Origin: Microcyclospora pomicola
Taxonomy: Eukaryota; Ascomycota; Dothideomycetes; Capnodiales
DNA length: 64,000 nt
NCBI GenBank assembly: GCA_002786065.1
Contig: NHNY01000011.1
Coordinates: 372,001-436,000 of the forward strand
Direction: 5' to 3'
The notes beneath the pieces were generated by a model. The model was not told the DNA's origin. It saw nothing but the letters and a program-made list of their open reading frames with translations, and searched no databases. The position numbers and the translations under genes were made by a program. Shown here piece after piece: positions 20,133-30,378 of this stretch (its first letter is position 1; every line of letters begins with the position of its first letter).

Positions 20133-22004
20133 ATGGAACTGGACAGTCTTAGGCCCCAAGAAGAGCACGAAACAGGAACCATGAGAACACATCCTGGAGA
20201 CTCTACCCTCCAGCATAATGAAGAGGAGAGCCACGACGAACACGTGAAGAAACAGTCTGACCTCGACCGTCGCACTGTCCGCCGACTCGACACTATTCTA
20301 CTGCCCTTCCTCGCGCTGCTGTTCCTCCTCAACAGCCTCGACAAGTCCAACATAGGCAACGCCGAAACCGCTGGCTTCACCCATGATGCTGGGCTGTCCG
20401 CGAAAGATCTCAATTATGCCTTGGCCGCGTTCTTCGCGGTCTTCGTGGCTCTGCAGCCAGTGGGAGCTGCGCTAGGTCGGAAGTTTGGCATGGCGCGTTA
20501 CGTACCGATTTGCATGAGTTTGTGGGGACTGAGCACCATACTACACATATTTGTGAAGAAGCGGTGGCAGCTGATATGCTTGAGGGTCGCCATCGCAGCA
20601 TTGGAAAGTGGATTTTATCCCACGGCGGTCAGCTATTTGAGCTTGTTCTATACCCGATTTGAGTTTGCAGTAAGATTAGGCATTTTCTACGGACAGGCAG
20701 CCGTGGCAGGAGTTCTGGGAGGCTTATTGAGCTGGACGGTGTTCAGTCACTTCCCTGCTTATATTGGCGAGTCTAGCGCGGGTGCTGGAGGAAATGTCGC
20801 CTTGGGAGAGAGAGCAGATGACGACAGCACTCGTGGCTGGAGAAGTTGGGAGGTGTTATTTCTGGTCGAAGGCTGTCTCACTATGGCAGTCGCATTAATT
20901 GGGTTCTTTTGGTTGCCGCATAGTGCTGATACTGCATGGTTTTTGGGGCCGAGTGAGAAGATATGGGCTGAAGAACGAATACGGGTCGACCGCGAGAACC
21001 GCTCAGGGACACGACCAACACGAAAGATTGACGATGATGAGCACGGCGCAGATGACAGGGAAGACGATGACCAGATCTCACGACCGAATGAAGGAGACTC
21101 GAACGACGACCACGAAAGGTTGCTATCCCACATCCAAGACCCCGAGACCGCAACGCTACGAAGAAAACCGTCCAGCATGTCTCTGACTGCCGATGCTGGG
21201 CTTAGCCGTCACGACATCGTCTCGGCTCTCGTCAACCACAAAATATGGCACCTCTTGATGTGCAACATCTTGTCTGCGATCCCAGCCACAGCATTCGGGG
21301 TCTTCCTCCCGCTCGTCATCAAGCAGCTTTCTCCGGCTCTATCCCTGACTCCAGCGTCGTCAAATCTGCTCTCCGCGCCACCATTCGCCTGTGGCGCCAT
21401 CACCCTATTCATCTTCACGCGATGGAGCGACCGCGTCCGCCAACGTCTCCTCCCTATCTTATGGAGTCTAGGCCTGCTACTGATCGGGCTCATCATGACC
21501 GTCATGGCGCCCAACTCCAACTACATCCTGAAGTACATCTCGCTGTGCATCTTGCTGTCGGGCTCCTACATCGCCTCCCCCCTGACTGTCGCCTGGCTCA
21601 GCGATAACAATCCCGAACCCGGCAAGCGCGCTATCCTCCTCGGCATCAACGGCTGGGGCAACCTGGCCGGCGTCTTCTCCGCCCTGCTCTTCACGCCCGC
21701 CGACGAAGCCTCGGGCTACATCCGCCCCTTCATCGTCACTCTGCTGTGCGTCCTCGCCGCGTTCGTCGGCTTCATCGCCTTCTGGGTCGTGCTCGTGCGC
21801 GAGAACAAGTGGCGTGATGATGTGACGGCCAGCTGGCGCGACGATGAGCGCGATCGCGAGGACCTTCGCGGGGACGTGCCGGTGTCACAGCGCACGGTCT
21901 GGCAGAAACTGGGCGGCGACGAGCTGCTTCGGCATGTCGGTCTGATCGATGCCGCAGTAGGACGGAGAGGAGACGAGAAGATGACGTTTCGCTACGGGCT
22001 CTAA
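20133..22004 (+). CDS. MFS transporter, anion:cation symporter (ACS/Dal5) type
   Basis: Single exon, 623 residues from MELDSLRPQEE at 20133; an ATG seven codons upstream (20112) is the alternative. The fold is 12 predicted helices in two halves. The early signature LDTILLPFLALLFLLNSLDK with SNIGNAE in the first helix region is typical of the ACS family (allantoate/nicotinate/organic-anion permeases). The motif-A-like GRKFGMARYVP follows helix 2. The central cytosolic loop between helices 6 and 7 (about residues 285-370) is unusually long and acidic (DDDEHGADDREDDDQ, RPNEGDSNDDHER). The substrate cannot be predicted. The tail after helix 12 is charged and about 70 residues long. Confidence 0.88.
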   Translation: MELDSLRPQEEHETGTMRTHPGDSTLQHNEEESHDEHVKKQSDLDRRTVRRLDTILLPFLALLFLLNSLDKSNIGNAETAGFTHDAGLSAKDLNYALAAFFAVFVALQPVGAALGRKFGMARYVPICMSLWGLSTILHIFVKKRWQLICLRVAIAALESGFYPTAVSYLSLFYTRFEFAVRLGIFYGQAAVAGVLGGLLSWTVFSHFPAYIGESSAGAGGNVALGERADDDSTRGWRSWEVLFLVEGCLTMAVALIGFFWLPHSADTAWFLGPSEKIWAEERIRVDRENRSGTRPTRKIDDDEHGADDREDDDQISRPNEGDSNDDHERLLSHIQDPETATLRRKPSSMSLTADAGLSRHDIVSALVNHKIWHLLMCNILSAIPATAFGVFLPLVIKQLSPALSLTPASSNLLSAPPFACGAITLFIFTRWSDRVRQRLLPILWSLGLLLIGLIMTVMAPNSNYILKYISLCILLSGSYIASPLTVAWLSDNNPEPGKRAILLGINGWGNLAGVFSALLFTPADEASGYIRPFIVTLLCVLAAFVGFIAFWVVLVRENKWRDDVTASWRDDERDREDLRGDVPVSQRTVWQKLGGDELLRHVGLIDAAVGRRGDEKMTFRYGL

Positions 22005-22271
22005 GAGTTTCCGCATGTTTTTATGTAGACGCTGTACAGCTATAGCTGTATCATGCTAAATGCATTGATGTGTTGGTGCGACACTGTCTCGACACCAGAG
22101 GGTATTATGCTAGTCCCTTCGTTGTGACCCAGAACGATGCATCGCTACCTTATAGTGAAGGGTATCTTTCCTGATGTGCACAATCGCTCATGAACGCTGC
22201 AAATCATCAACAAACTCCCTCCACTCATCATAATCCTCGCCTCGGACACCAATCAGCATAGTCCCTCGACC
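22005..22271. terminator. Convergent 3' intergenic region
   Basis: Short gap between convergent genes (MFS and Sip3-like). It holds the two 3' UTRs only. Confidence 0.4.
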
Positions 22272-25200
22272 TCATATGCCTTCCGTCCCTTCATGATCCA
22301 GCGCTTCGCGTCGACAATCCTGGCAGTAACGCTGCACCTCCTTGCCCCAACTGTCCTCCCAAGTTCGCTCGCTCGCCATTGACGACGAGCTGGCCTTGCT
22401 GGTGTCGTTCGCTCTGCCATTGCCAGCGAGGATACGATGTTCGACGCGTGTGCACTGCGCGACCTCGCTATGCAGGAAGGACTCGTACGCGGCGGAGACG
22501 ACGTCGCGCTCGATGTGGTTGAGCACGCGCAAGGCGACGACCAGGTCGTGGCGGGATTCGGCGAGGGAGGAGAGCGTGCGAGGCAAGCGAGGGCTGAGCG
22601 CGGAGGGAAGAGTGGGGCTCGTAGAGAGCGAGGAGGTGAGGTGGTTAGCGAAGTTGGCGCGGCAAGTGCGGTGATGAGATGGCGAGGAGGCGGAGGTAGA
22701 GTTGCTGTTGTTATCATCTGTGTCAGCGCTGAAGAGAGCTGAGACTGGCTTCGTAGCGATCAGCTCATCGATGTCGCGCAAGTAGATGGCTTTGCTGAGA
22801 CCCTTCGTGTGGTAGCTGACGCCGATGCGCGACATGAAGTGCGTAGCCCGTGTATCTTGCCACCAGATCAGGCCGTCACGGTAGCCGTGCCAAGAGTTGT
22901 ACAGCAGAGATCCGGCCAGGAACGCAACGAGAATCGAGTGCGTGGTGCAGACACCGATGACAGCTTTACCGACAGCCATAAGCATGTCCAGACCCCATCC
23001 TATCAAACCCAGGAATCTGACGAATGTGTCATCTACAATCAGCCTCGTGATGCCTACAGTCCGGCGAGGCTTCGACTTGAGAACCTTGGCATTCCCGGGC
23101 AATTGGGCAGAGGAAGCGGAGGCCTCGATCTGCAATGGCGAGTCTTTCTGCTGCCCGATCAGCCCAAAGATCTCAATCGCACGATTGGTCTTGCTGTGAC
23201 TCCCAAGCTTCGCAACCTGATCCATAACGACGTTCGTCAGGTCCAGCGCATCTGCTTCGAGCGCACTCAAGGCTTGTTTCTCGATCAGATGGCGAATATA
23301 CAGCCAGCGCGGTGCTGCTTGCCACTGAATCTGCTGGAATATCGCAAGCTTGCAGCGCGACTTGGCAGAATGTGTAATGACGATTTTCGTCGTCGCCCTG
23401 AATCTCGTCGAATATGGTAGCCTCCACGGGATTTTGGTGTTGGTGACCACATAGCATAGGTGATCGTTATGCACGTCGACTGTCTGTTGGTCGGCAAGAG
23501 GCGTTGCCTGGCCCTGACTAGAGAACTGGCGCGTGAAGCGGCTGTTCTGCTCCGTCGCCTTCGTCCATGGTGTCTGAACAATCTTATCTGCCCAGCGACT
23601 GACGTATAGCAACTGAAACACGGCACTCTTATCGCCGAACATGACATGGAACAACGCCTTGGCGCTGACACTGAACTCCCGTGTGATGCTGGCTTGCATG
23701 CCAGCCGGTGCATACGAGACAGGTTGTGCTGGCAGTCTGAACTTCTGAATCTCTCTGCCTGTCTTTGCGGTGCCGACGTCGCCGTAGAGACTACCATCAA
23801 TGCGTAGCGACGCTTTGACGTTTCGCTCTTTATTCCCTGATGACCAGGTCGATGATGAACGCAGGCCAGACTTGTCTCCGCCATCAACACTGTCGTAAGT
23901 GACGTCTTCCCAGCTCTCCACACTGGAGCTGCGCTGAGGTGGCTCTGTTTCCATCTTGATAAGTGTCTTCAGCACCTGTTGTAGCGTTTCGGGTGCTTCG
24001 GCATTGGCGTTGTGAATAAGATAATTCAAACGTCGTTGAAGAAGCCTAAGAGGTTCGAGGAACACCTTGACAGTAATTCTCCGAGCATCGCCAAGCTGTG
24101 TGTTGTCCTTGAGATGCAAATAGAGGAAGTCGCAATCCCGCCCTGGCGCGGCTGTGACTTCACTCAGAGAGGTCAAACTGACGCCGGTGATCAAAATCAG
24201 GCCAAGATGGTTGCTGTATATGTAGATCTCCTTGGCTGTAACATAGACTCGACCAGGGAACTCCTGCTGTTCATTCGGATTCCACGTTGCTCTGAAGACC
24301 AGGACAACTTTTTCGTTTCGTGGCACGCTTGGGAAGATCATCTGGAATTGCGCATGCTGAGCTCGTAGAGGCAGCGGATAGTAGGTTGGAAACTCTTCCT
24401 CCAAGCTCGCGGCAGCCGGTACGAATGCAGAAGGATCGTTGGCAAGCCCCGTCGTTGCCGTAGCGCTTATAGTCTTCCTATGTCGAAGACTCGCAGTCTC
24501 GATGGTTGAGTCTTGTGCTGACTCGCTTGCCTGCATACCATCCTGGACCTGATTGTCGTCTTGAGACATTGACGGCAGCCGTTGTGCGGGTTTAGAGGAC
24601 TGCGCAGACACCCGCCGCGTGGACACTGAATCATTGGAGTCATCGCCTAGACGACTGAGATAACCCCAATTCTTGCTTCCCCACTGATTGGCTTGGAAGC
24701 CAGAAGGCGTCCCTGACCCATCAACTTTTCCAACGCATACAGCTGCTTTTTCCCCACTTAACATTACAGCTGTATGCGAAAGGTTAGTTGCGGCCGGCGG
24801 ATTTGCCAATGTCGATGGTGCAAGGCTGCTGGTCGTCGAGAAGTTCCGCTTCAGCGATTCTGCAACAGTGCTCGGCGGTGGTGCTCCTGGCCCTACCGGG
24901 AGGATTGTGTGACTCGCAGAGATCAGCGACGCAATGCCTCCAGCAGCAGTAGGCCCCTGACCGAGTTGTGCTGTGGGGGTGGCCGACCGTTTGTGCAGGT
25001 CTAACTTCTGGATGATCCGAGCAGCATGTTCTCTTGATCCTTCAGCATCCCGCTCGACACTCATTACTCGCCGAGATGCAGTGCCAACATCCACGCTTGC
25101 GCGGGTTGGTGCAGCATCCGCAGGCACGCTCAGCCCGCCTTGACTGTCTTCTCTCTCATGCTCAGTAGACTTTGCTGCGAACTCTGCAATGGGAGGAGTG

Positions 25201-26483
25201 ATCGCAAATGCTGGATCGAGGCCTGACCCCTGTGGATTCTCCAGCGCCTTCCTCTTCGCCATCTCAAATGCAGCGATCCACTCCGTGAGCTCACCCTGGG
25301 TTTCTGCTTGTATGATGACAGAAGTGTCCTTTGTCTTGACCTCGAAACAGAACCGTCGTTCCTCTTGCGGCGCGGGTCTGACACTACACAATAGCACACC
25401 AGTTTTCTCACTTTCTTCCACTCCACCGGATCTTGTCCCTTGTGTCAGCCAACCAAAAGTGCCGCTCTTAACGTAGAACCACCGCCGAGACCAGACCGTC
25501 CGTGCCGGTTTTCCAGTCTGACTCCTCAACATCAGCCAACCCTGTTTCTCCGTCTTGGCATCGCTCTGTGACTTCGACCCATTCGTGACGCCTGTTGCAA
25601 TGCCTGTGTAGGGCACGGTAGACAAAGCGTAGTCGTCCATGTCTCGACTTGGCTTCGTCATGGCCGCTGCACTGCCTTCAACCTGCTTCCTCGCCGCCAG
25701 CAGCTCCCTAACAAACGCCCTTTCTGAGTTCTCCATCTCTTTGCTCCACCCTCTCACCCGCTCCATCTCCCCCGTCGTCTTCGCAAACGACACGGCTGTC
25801 GCCTCCCTCCCGGCTCTCAGCTCCTTCCACTGCTCCGCGAACACCTTGACGATCAGCTTATCCAGCCCCGCCCGGATCTGCGGCGCGGCAGTACAGTAGT
25901 CGAACGCAGCCTTCTGATACCGGACTCGCGCCTCGTGCACCTGAAACGCATCCTCGCGTAGACTGCTGGCCTCCTTCGTCTTGCTCTGCCCCAGATAGCG
26001 CGCCAGCACCGCATCGAACGCCTTCTGATTACTCTCCAGCGTCCGCCGCACCTCCTTGAAGTTCTTCACCTCGTGCGCCAGGAAGCCCTTGAGCGGCTCC
26101 ACCACGGACCCATCGTATCGCTTCATGGCCCGGAACGTCTGGGTCCAGAACTCGCGCGCCCCCTCGCCGTACCGGCGCATCGCGAAGAGCGCGTAGTCAT
26201 GGTCGAGCGCGGCCTCGCTGACGGTTGCGGGCGGGGTGCTGTTTGTGAGGAGAGCATTGACGAGATTCTCGAGCGAGGAGACCTCGACGACAAGACGTTG
26301 CGCAGCTTTGATGTAGCCTTCGAGCCAACGCTCGATCAGATCGATCTGCTCGCCAAAGTGGACAGTCGTGGCCCGGAACGTCGGCGAGTCGAGGGCAGCT
26401 TCTTTCAGACCTACGGGGATGAGCTGGAGTTCGCGGATGGGTTGTATAGTCGTCTGTGGGGGTGATGGCGCGAGGTCCGACAT
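22272..26483 (-). CDS. SIP3: Sip3/Lam-type protein: BAR-like, PH, GRAM and VASt domains
   Basis: Intronless, 1403 residues. An N-terminal helical BAR-like region covers ~15-270 (IERWLEGYIKAAQRLVVEVS, FLAHEVKNFKEVRRTLESN). A PH domain lies at ~315-415 (KQGWLMLRSQTGKPARTVW, RRWFYVKSGTFGWL). A Ser-rich linker follows, then a GRAM domain at ~695-800 (RVYVTAKEIYIYSNHLGLIL), a VASt sterol-binding domain at ~930-1100 (FHVMFGDKSAVFQLLYVSRW, WQAAPRWLYIRHLIEKQALS), and a hydrophobic helix near 1200 (SILVAFLAGSLLYNSW). This is the architecture of yeast Sip3/Ysp1 (Lam1/Lam3), ER-anchored proteins that move sterol at ER-plasma membrane contacts (family knowledge). The Ser/Thr-rich tail after ~1260 is variable. 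Homology is strong; the choice between Sip3 and Ysp1 is not. Confidence 0.92.
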   Translation of the reverse strand: MSDLAPSPPQTTIQPIRELQLIPVGLKEAALDSPTFRATTVHFGEQIDLIERWLEGYIKAAQRLVVEVSSLENLVNALLTNSTPPATVSEAALDHDYALFAMRRYGEGAREFWTQTFRAMKRYDGSVVEPLKGFLAHEVKNFKEVRRTLESNQKAFDAVLARYLGQSKTKEASSLREDAFQVHEARVRYQKAAFDYCTAAPQIRAGLDKLIVKVFAEQWKELRAGREATAVSFAKTTGEMERVRGWSKEMENSERAFVRELLAARKQVEGSAAAMTKPSRDMDDYALSTVPYTGIATGVTNGSKSQSDAKTEKQGWLMLRSQTGKPARTVWSRRWFYVKSGTFGWLTQGTRSGGVEESEKTGVLLCSVRPAPQEERRFCFEVKTKDTSVIIQAETQGELTEWIAAFEMAKRKALENPQGSGLDPAFAITPPIAEFAAKSTEHEREDSQGGLSVPADAAPTRASVDVGTASRRVMSVERDAEGSREHAARIIQKLDLHKRSATPTAQLGQGPTAAGGIASLISASHTILPVGPGAPPPSTVAESLKRNFSTTSSLAPSTLANPPAATNLSHTAVMLSGEKAAVCVGKVDGSGTPSGFQANQWGSKNWGYLSRLGDDSNDSVSTRRVSAQSSKPAQRLPSMSQDDNQVQDGMQASESAQDSTIETASLRHRKTISATATTGLANDPSAFVPAAASLEEEFPTYYPLPLRAQHAQFQMIFPSVPRNEKVVLVFRATWNPNEQQEFPGRVYVTAKEIYIYSNHLGLILITGVSLTSLSEVTAAPGRDCDFLYLHLKDNTQLGDARRITVKVFLEPLRLLQRRLNYLIHNANAEAPETLQQVLKTLIKMETEPPQRSSSVESWEDVTYDSVDGGDKSGLRSSSTWSSGNKERNVKASLRIDGSLYGDVGTAKTGREIQKFRLPAQPVSYAPAGMQASITREFSVSAKALFHVMFGDKSAVFQLLYVSRWADKIVQTPWTKATEQNSRFTRQFSSQGQATPLADQQTVDVHNDHLCYVVTNTKIPWRLPYSTRFRATTKIVITHSAKSRCKLAIFQQIQWQAAPRWLYIRHLIEKQALSALEADALDLTNVVMDQVAKLGSHSKTNRAIEIFGLIGQQKDSPLQIEASASSAQLPGNAKVLKSKPRRTVGITRLIVDDTFVRFLGLIGWGLDMLMAVGKAVIGVCTTHSILVAFLAGSLLYNSWHGYRDGLIWWQDTRATHFMSRIGVSYHTKGLSKAIYLRDIDELIATKPVSALFSADTDDNNSNSTSASSPSHHRTCRANFANHLTSSLSTSPTLPSALSPRLPRTLSSLAESRHDLVVALRVLNHIERDVVSAAYESFLHSEVAQCTRVEHRILAGNGRANDTSKASSSSMASERTWEDSWGKEVQRYCQDCRREALDHEGTEGI

Positions 26484-27126
26484 GGTTATTAAAGCGAATT
26501 ATGGGCACCGAGACAACATCATTGACGCGGAATAGAATATATATCTCGCCGGAAGAGAAGAAGTCAGCAGATGGCAGATGGAGGGTGAGGTTCACCATCC
26601 GAGCTGCAGTTGTCTAACAGTTTCGACCCCAGAGATCCACACTCGCGTGGCCAAAAACTATGTTCGTCAGGCAATGACGTCCTCCCATAGTAGAGTGCTC
26701 GTACCGTGCCACAGGTCATGGTATTATGTGTGATTTCCAACGCAAGGTAGGTAAGGCTATGTAGCTTATAGTATGTACCGTATGTAGTATAATATAAGAC
26801 TGATCAGCTCCTACAAAGCCTCCTTCCTCGGACAGTGCACGATGATGAATAGGCATGTAGCATTATTGCAAATATCCACATAGTAAGGCTGCGGACCAAA
26901 CTGGCTATCCAAATCGATCGATACAGTAAAAACCACGTTCGCCTTGCCATGCTTACGACAAAAATTTCAGACTATGAATGTTCCCTGGCACATCATAGCA
27001 ATGCCAGGTGATGCCCAGTCTCGCTTGTCCCTCTGTTCTGCGCATTACTTGGACCAACCCAATGCGTCGCACATGTACACACATTACATTCATGATGCTA
27101 CACGCGTGTCATTGCTTGACTTCCAG
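26484..27126. other. Intergenic region
   Basis: About 640 bp upstream of the Sip3-like gene and downstream of glycogenin. An AT-rich patch around 26755-26800 contains TATAATATAAG-like sequence, but no gene is seen. Confidence 0.4.
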
Positions 27127-29483
27127 TCACAAAATACCTCGACCTGTTTGCGTGGTACTGCTTTCTTCGATGCTGCTTGATGCGGTGGATCCTTCCTGGG
27201 TGTTGCTTTGCTCGGTCTTGCTCTTCTCGGTACCGAGGAGTCCAGAAATACCTTGGATTGCAGAGGTAACAAAGCTCTCACTCTTCTCCTGGATTGCAGA
27301 GGTGACAGAGCTCTCATTCACCTCCTGCGTTGATGAGCTGAAGGACCAAGAATCGTTGAATGTCTGGCGACTCGAACTGCTTGCTCCGCTTCTCTCAGCT
27401 GCTATGCTGGAGTCATTCGTAGCAAATTTAGTTTGGAAGCTGGATCGTAGAGCGGTCGAGTCCTCTTGACCTTCCTCCTCCTGAGTCGTCACCAGCTGGG
27501 CGCTTTTCGGCATATCCCGACTGGCCAATACTCGGTCGGGTAGTGTGATATTGATGGTCTCAATCAGAGAGTTCTTCCGTAATTGCTCGAGTTGCGCCGC
27601 AGGGTCCCAGTCGATCTGATCAGGCACACCCTCTGCTTGTGGCAATTCCCCTTCGCCGTCTCTCTCACTGCCCCAGAATGCCTGTCGGCGGATGGGCGCG
27701 GGTGTAACAGGCAGACTCGGTCGCTCGACCTGTGTAGGAAAATCTGTCAAGATCAGACTCTCACGGCGGTGATTTGCTCTGTCCATAAACTCCGTCACAT
27801 CAGTCTCGATAGACGGCGACAGGATTTGCGCTGGTGCATTGCTCGCATCAGCTGTGGAGAGGACTTGCACTCCTCCTCTTTGCTTCTGAGCAGCTGTGAG
27901 CGCGCGAACGTAATTATCAATGCCACTAACATCGTCCCAGACGTTCTTGTTCACGGCACCAAAACTCTGCCATGGCGCTTCGTTGATTTTGATGATAGGA
28001 GTCATTGGTGGAAGTTCCTCCTTCTCTAGTGTGACTCCAAACTCATCTAAGCCAGCCACGTCAAGGTCCGATTCAGATTCATGTTGGGTTTGTGTCGGCT
28101 CGGGCTCATCATCAGCCCATATTCTTGTTGCTTTCTGCTTCCGTTGCTCCCATGGGAAAATAGGTGGCGGTGTTGCTTCCTTTTTCGGCTTTGTGTCTGG
28201 TACAGAGTAATACATATCCTTTGGTGGATCGGCATATGAATGTGGTGGTCGGAAAGGCTTGGGGTCGTTGTTGAATTCGTAAATTTGACTCGGGAAGTTG
28301 GCAGCCTCGGGTTTGGATTCATGAGGCGGTGCAGAGCGCGTAGCATCCCACTGCATTTGCGGTGCAGTGAAGACAGGCTGTTGGGGCTCTGGTGGCGGTT
28401 CCTGGTGTGGTTCGAGTACAGTGTTCTCAGTCATCGGCACGTCGATCTGAGCGACGACCGGTGCCGCAGTCTCTTGTCCGCCTTCTTCGACATGTTGCCC
28501 CACACTTTGCTGTCCAATGGCTGCGTATTCGTAGGTCGATATCCTGAAATGTCGGTCATATACTGCCCACCAACGACTCAGCAACTCTTGATATGATCCT
28601 CCAGTACCGTGTGCGCTCCGCCCTTGCTGCCAAGGCTTCTGGCTTCCAATGAAATGCACCATCCTGACATCTCTCTTGAAGTACCGATATGCCGGCTCGT
28701 ATTGGTAGCTGCCACTGGGAGTACAGTTGTAGCTGAAGCTCAATCTCTTCCATGGCTTGTGTTCGAAATACTGATTGAGTAAACCTTGATCTGCACCGTC
28801 GAAACTATCACCCGCACTGGCGAGGGTGTGCAACGCCCAGTAGTCCCCCATGTGCGGTGCTAGAACCATCACACCAGTGTTGAAGATGTCCGGCCAACCT
28901 ACATCTGGTGCCGCAGCAAAGGTGTCGGGAAGATCGAAGAGCTCATCCGGTGCTCGAAGAGCGACTACATCGGCATCGACGTAAACGATCTTGCGAAATT
29001 GTGTCTGGCGCCATAGGTTGATCTTGCTGAATGTGTAGAGCAGGTCGGGCCGGTTCATGAGGTAGAGGTTCGCAGGAATAGGATTGCCGATTCGGTCAAT
29101 GGTGATGACATAGTCGTAGAGCGACTGGAGACGTGGAGTCAGTCGGATTGGACCTCACTCTCCTCCGAGGTCGAGTAGATATGCAGCGTACCTGTAACTC
29201 CTTCACAGTGCTCGCCCGCAAGCTCTCCTGGTGTATCAGACATGCCAGCTTCTTCTGCGTACCCGCATCTCGCAAGGAATGCGCAAGAACAGCAGCACCT
29301 ATCGGCACCATCAGTATGAGTGGTGATGCTATCAGATCGCTGTCTATCAACATACCGGGTAAATACGAATCGGTCAATACCAGCTAGAAGCACAAAATTT
29401 TAGGATGCATTCTTTGCGTGGGACTGATCAGGTACCTAGTCAGATCTACTCACTGTACAATAGACATCCTCCTTTTCAGCCAT
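27127..29483 (-). CDS. Glycogenin (self-glucosylating glycogen primer)
   Basis: GT8 glycosyltransferase that primes glycogen synthesis on its own tyrosine. Four exons, 29483-29454 (30 nt), 29383-29356 (28 nt), 29298-29192 and 29124-27127, give 720 residues with all phases closing. The start is MAEKEDVYCT, then LVLTDSYLPGAAVLAHSLRD. The metal-binding DxD is D105-A-D107 (IVYVDADVVAL). The acceptor tyrosine pair is Y195/Y197 in SGSYQYEPAYRYF, which aligns with the glucosylated Tyr of mammalian glycogenin (IYSYLPAF). HFIGSQKPW closes the catalytic domain. The C-terminal ~470 residues are low-complexity, with conserved-looking islands (NKNVWDDVSGIDNYVRAL, IDWDPAAQLEQLRKNS) that may dock glycogen synthase. 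The last 60 residues contain short Ser/Thr/Gln-rich near-repeats (SSVTSAIQ, SFVTSAIQ). Confidence 0.95.
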
Positions 29484-30378
29484 GATACCGTCTTCAGACG
29501 TTGTCAGTGTTGGAGAAGTGGGAAGGCGGTCGAACACAGTCTCAGCGAGCTTCAGCAAGCCGGCAAGCTACAAGCTCCAATCCCGCAATGAGCGCGTGAT
29601 GTTTGATTGCCGATCCCAGTGACGTAGCGGGGCGCTTCAGTGCTTTCACTTGAGCCGCAACCAGCAAGCGAGGGAGGGGTCAGATAGAGATGTTCGACAT
29701 GAATGGCGAGTTCGACGAGAGTGGAACTGTTGGAGGTGCAGATACGTGGATAGCATGTGGTCGCCATCGCCAGATGTAGGTATGCTCGAGTATCTCTAGT
29801 GGGGTGTCTCACCTGGTTGCCATGAGGTGCGCAATGACCTCTCAACGTTGCCGCCGCCGTTGGAACATCGTTGCGAGCGCATACCAGACTACCTGAACTC
29901 TCACCTCTATGACACAGGAAAATGCTACGATTCCAAGAGACTGCGTAACGTGGACGATCAAAGGACTGCGATCACGTACGATCAACGCTCCCTGGCAATT
30001 GGTGGCAAGACTAGCTATTACATGTTCGTAGACGCCATCGCGGACATGGCCAAGGATCCATAGTGAGAGAAGTACCGTAGAAGATCAATCGGGTCCGTCT
30101 AGCTCATTACATCTGTTCACATGGAGCTGGAATACCGGGACTCTACTCAGCCACGCGCCGTGAGCTCGACAACGCCTGCTTAGGCTTGTCATAGCCAGCA
30201 GATTCAGAAAAGACCACAAGGCTTATAGCTATGGCATGCTTCGAGCCACATCGGAGGTCAAAGCTTGTCATACAAGGCGTTGATATTCTGCAGTTCACTT
30301 TGTTGTCGCTCAACCTTGCGCCCTGATCCACGTGTTTAGTTTATTCGACCAAGCATGTCGGGGTCAATCAGTCGAACA
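29484..30378. other. Gene-poor intergenic stretch
   Basis: About 900 bp with no recognised gene. It includes the glycogenin promoter and the 3' side of the secreted cysteine-rich protein gene. Open frames (up to 97 codons) on both strands lack motifs. Confidence 0.4.
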
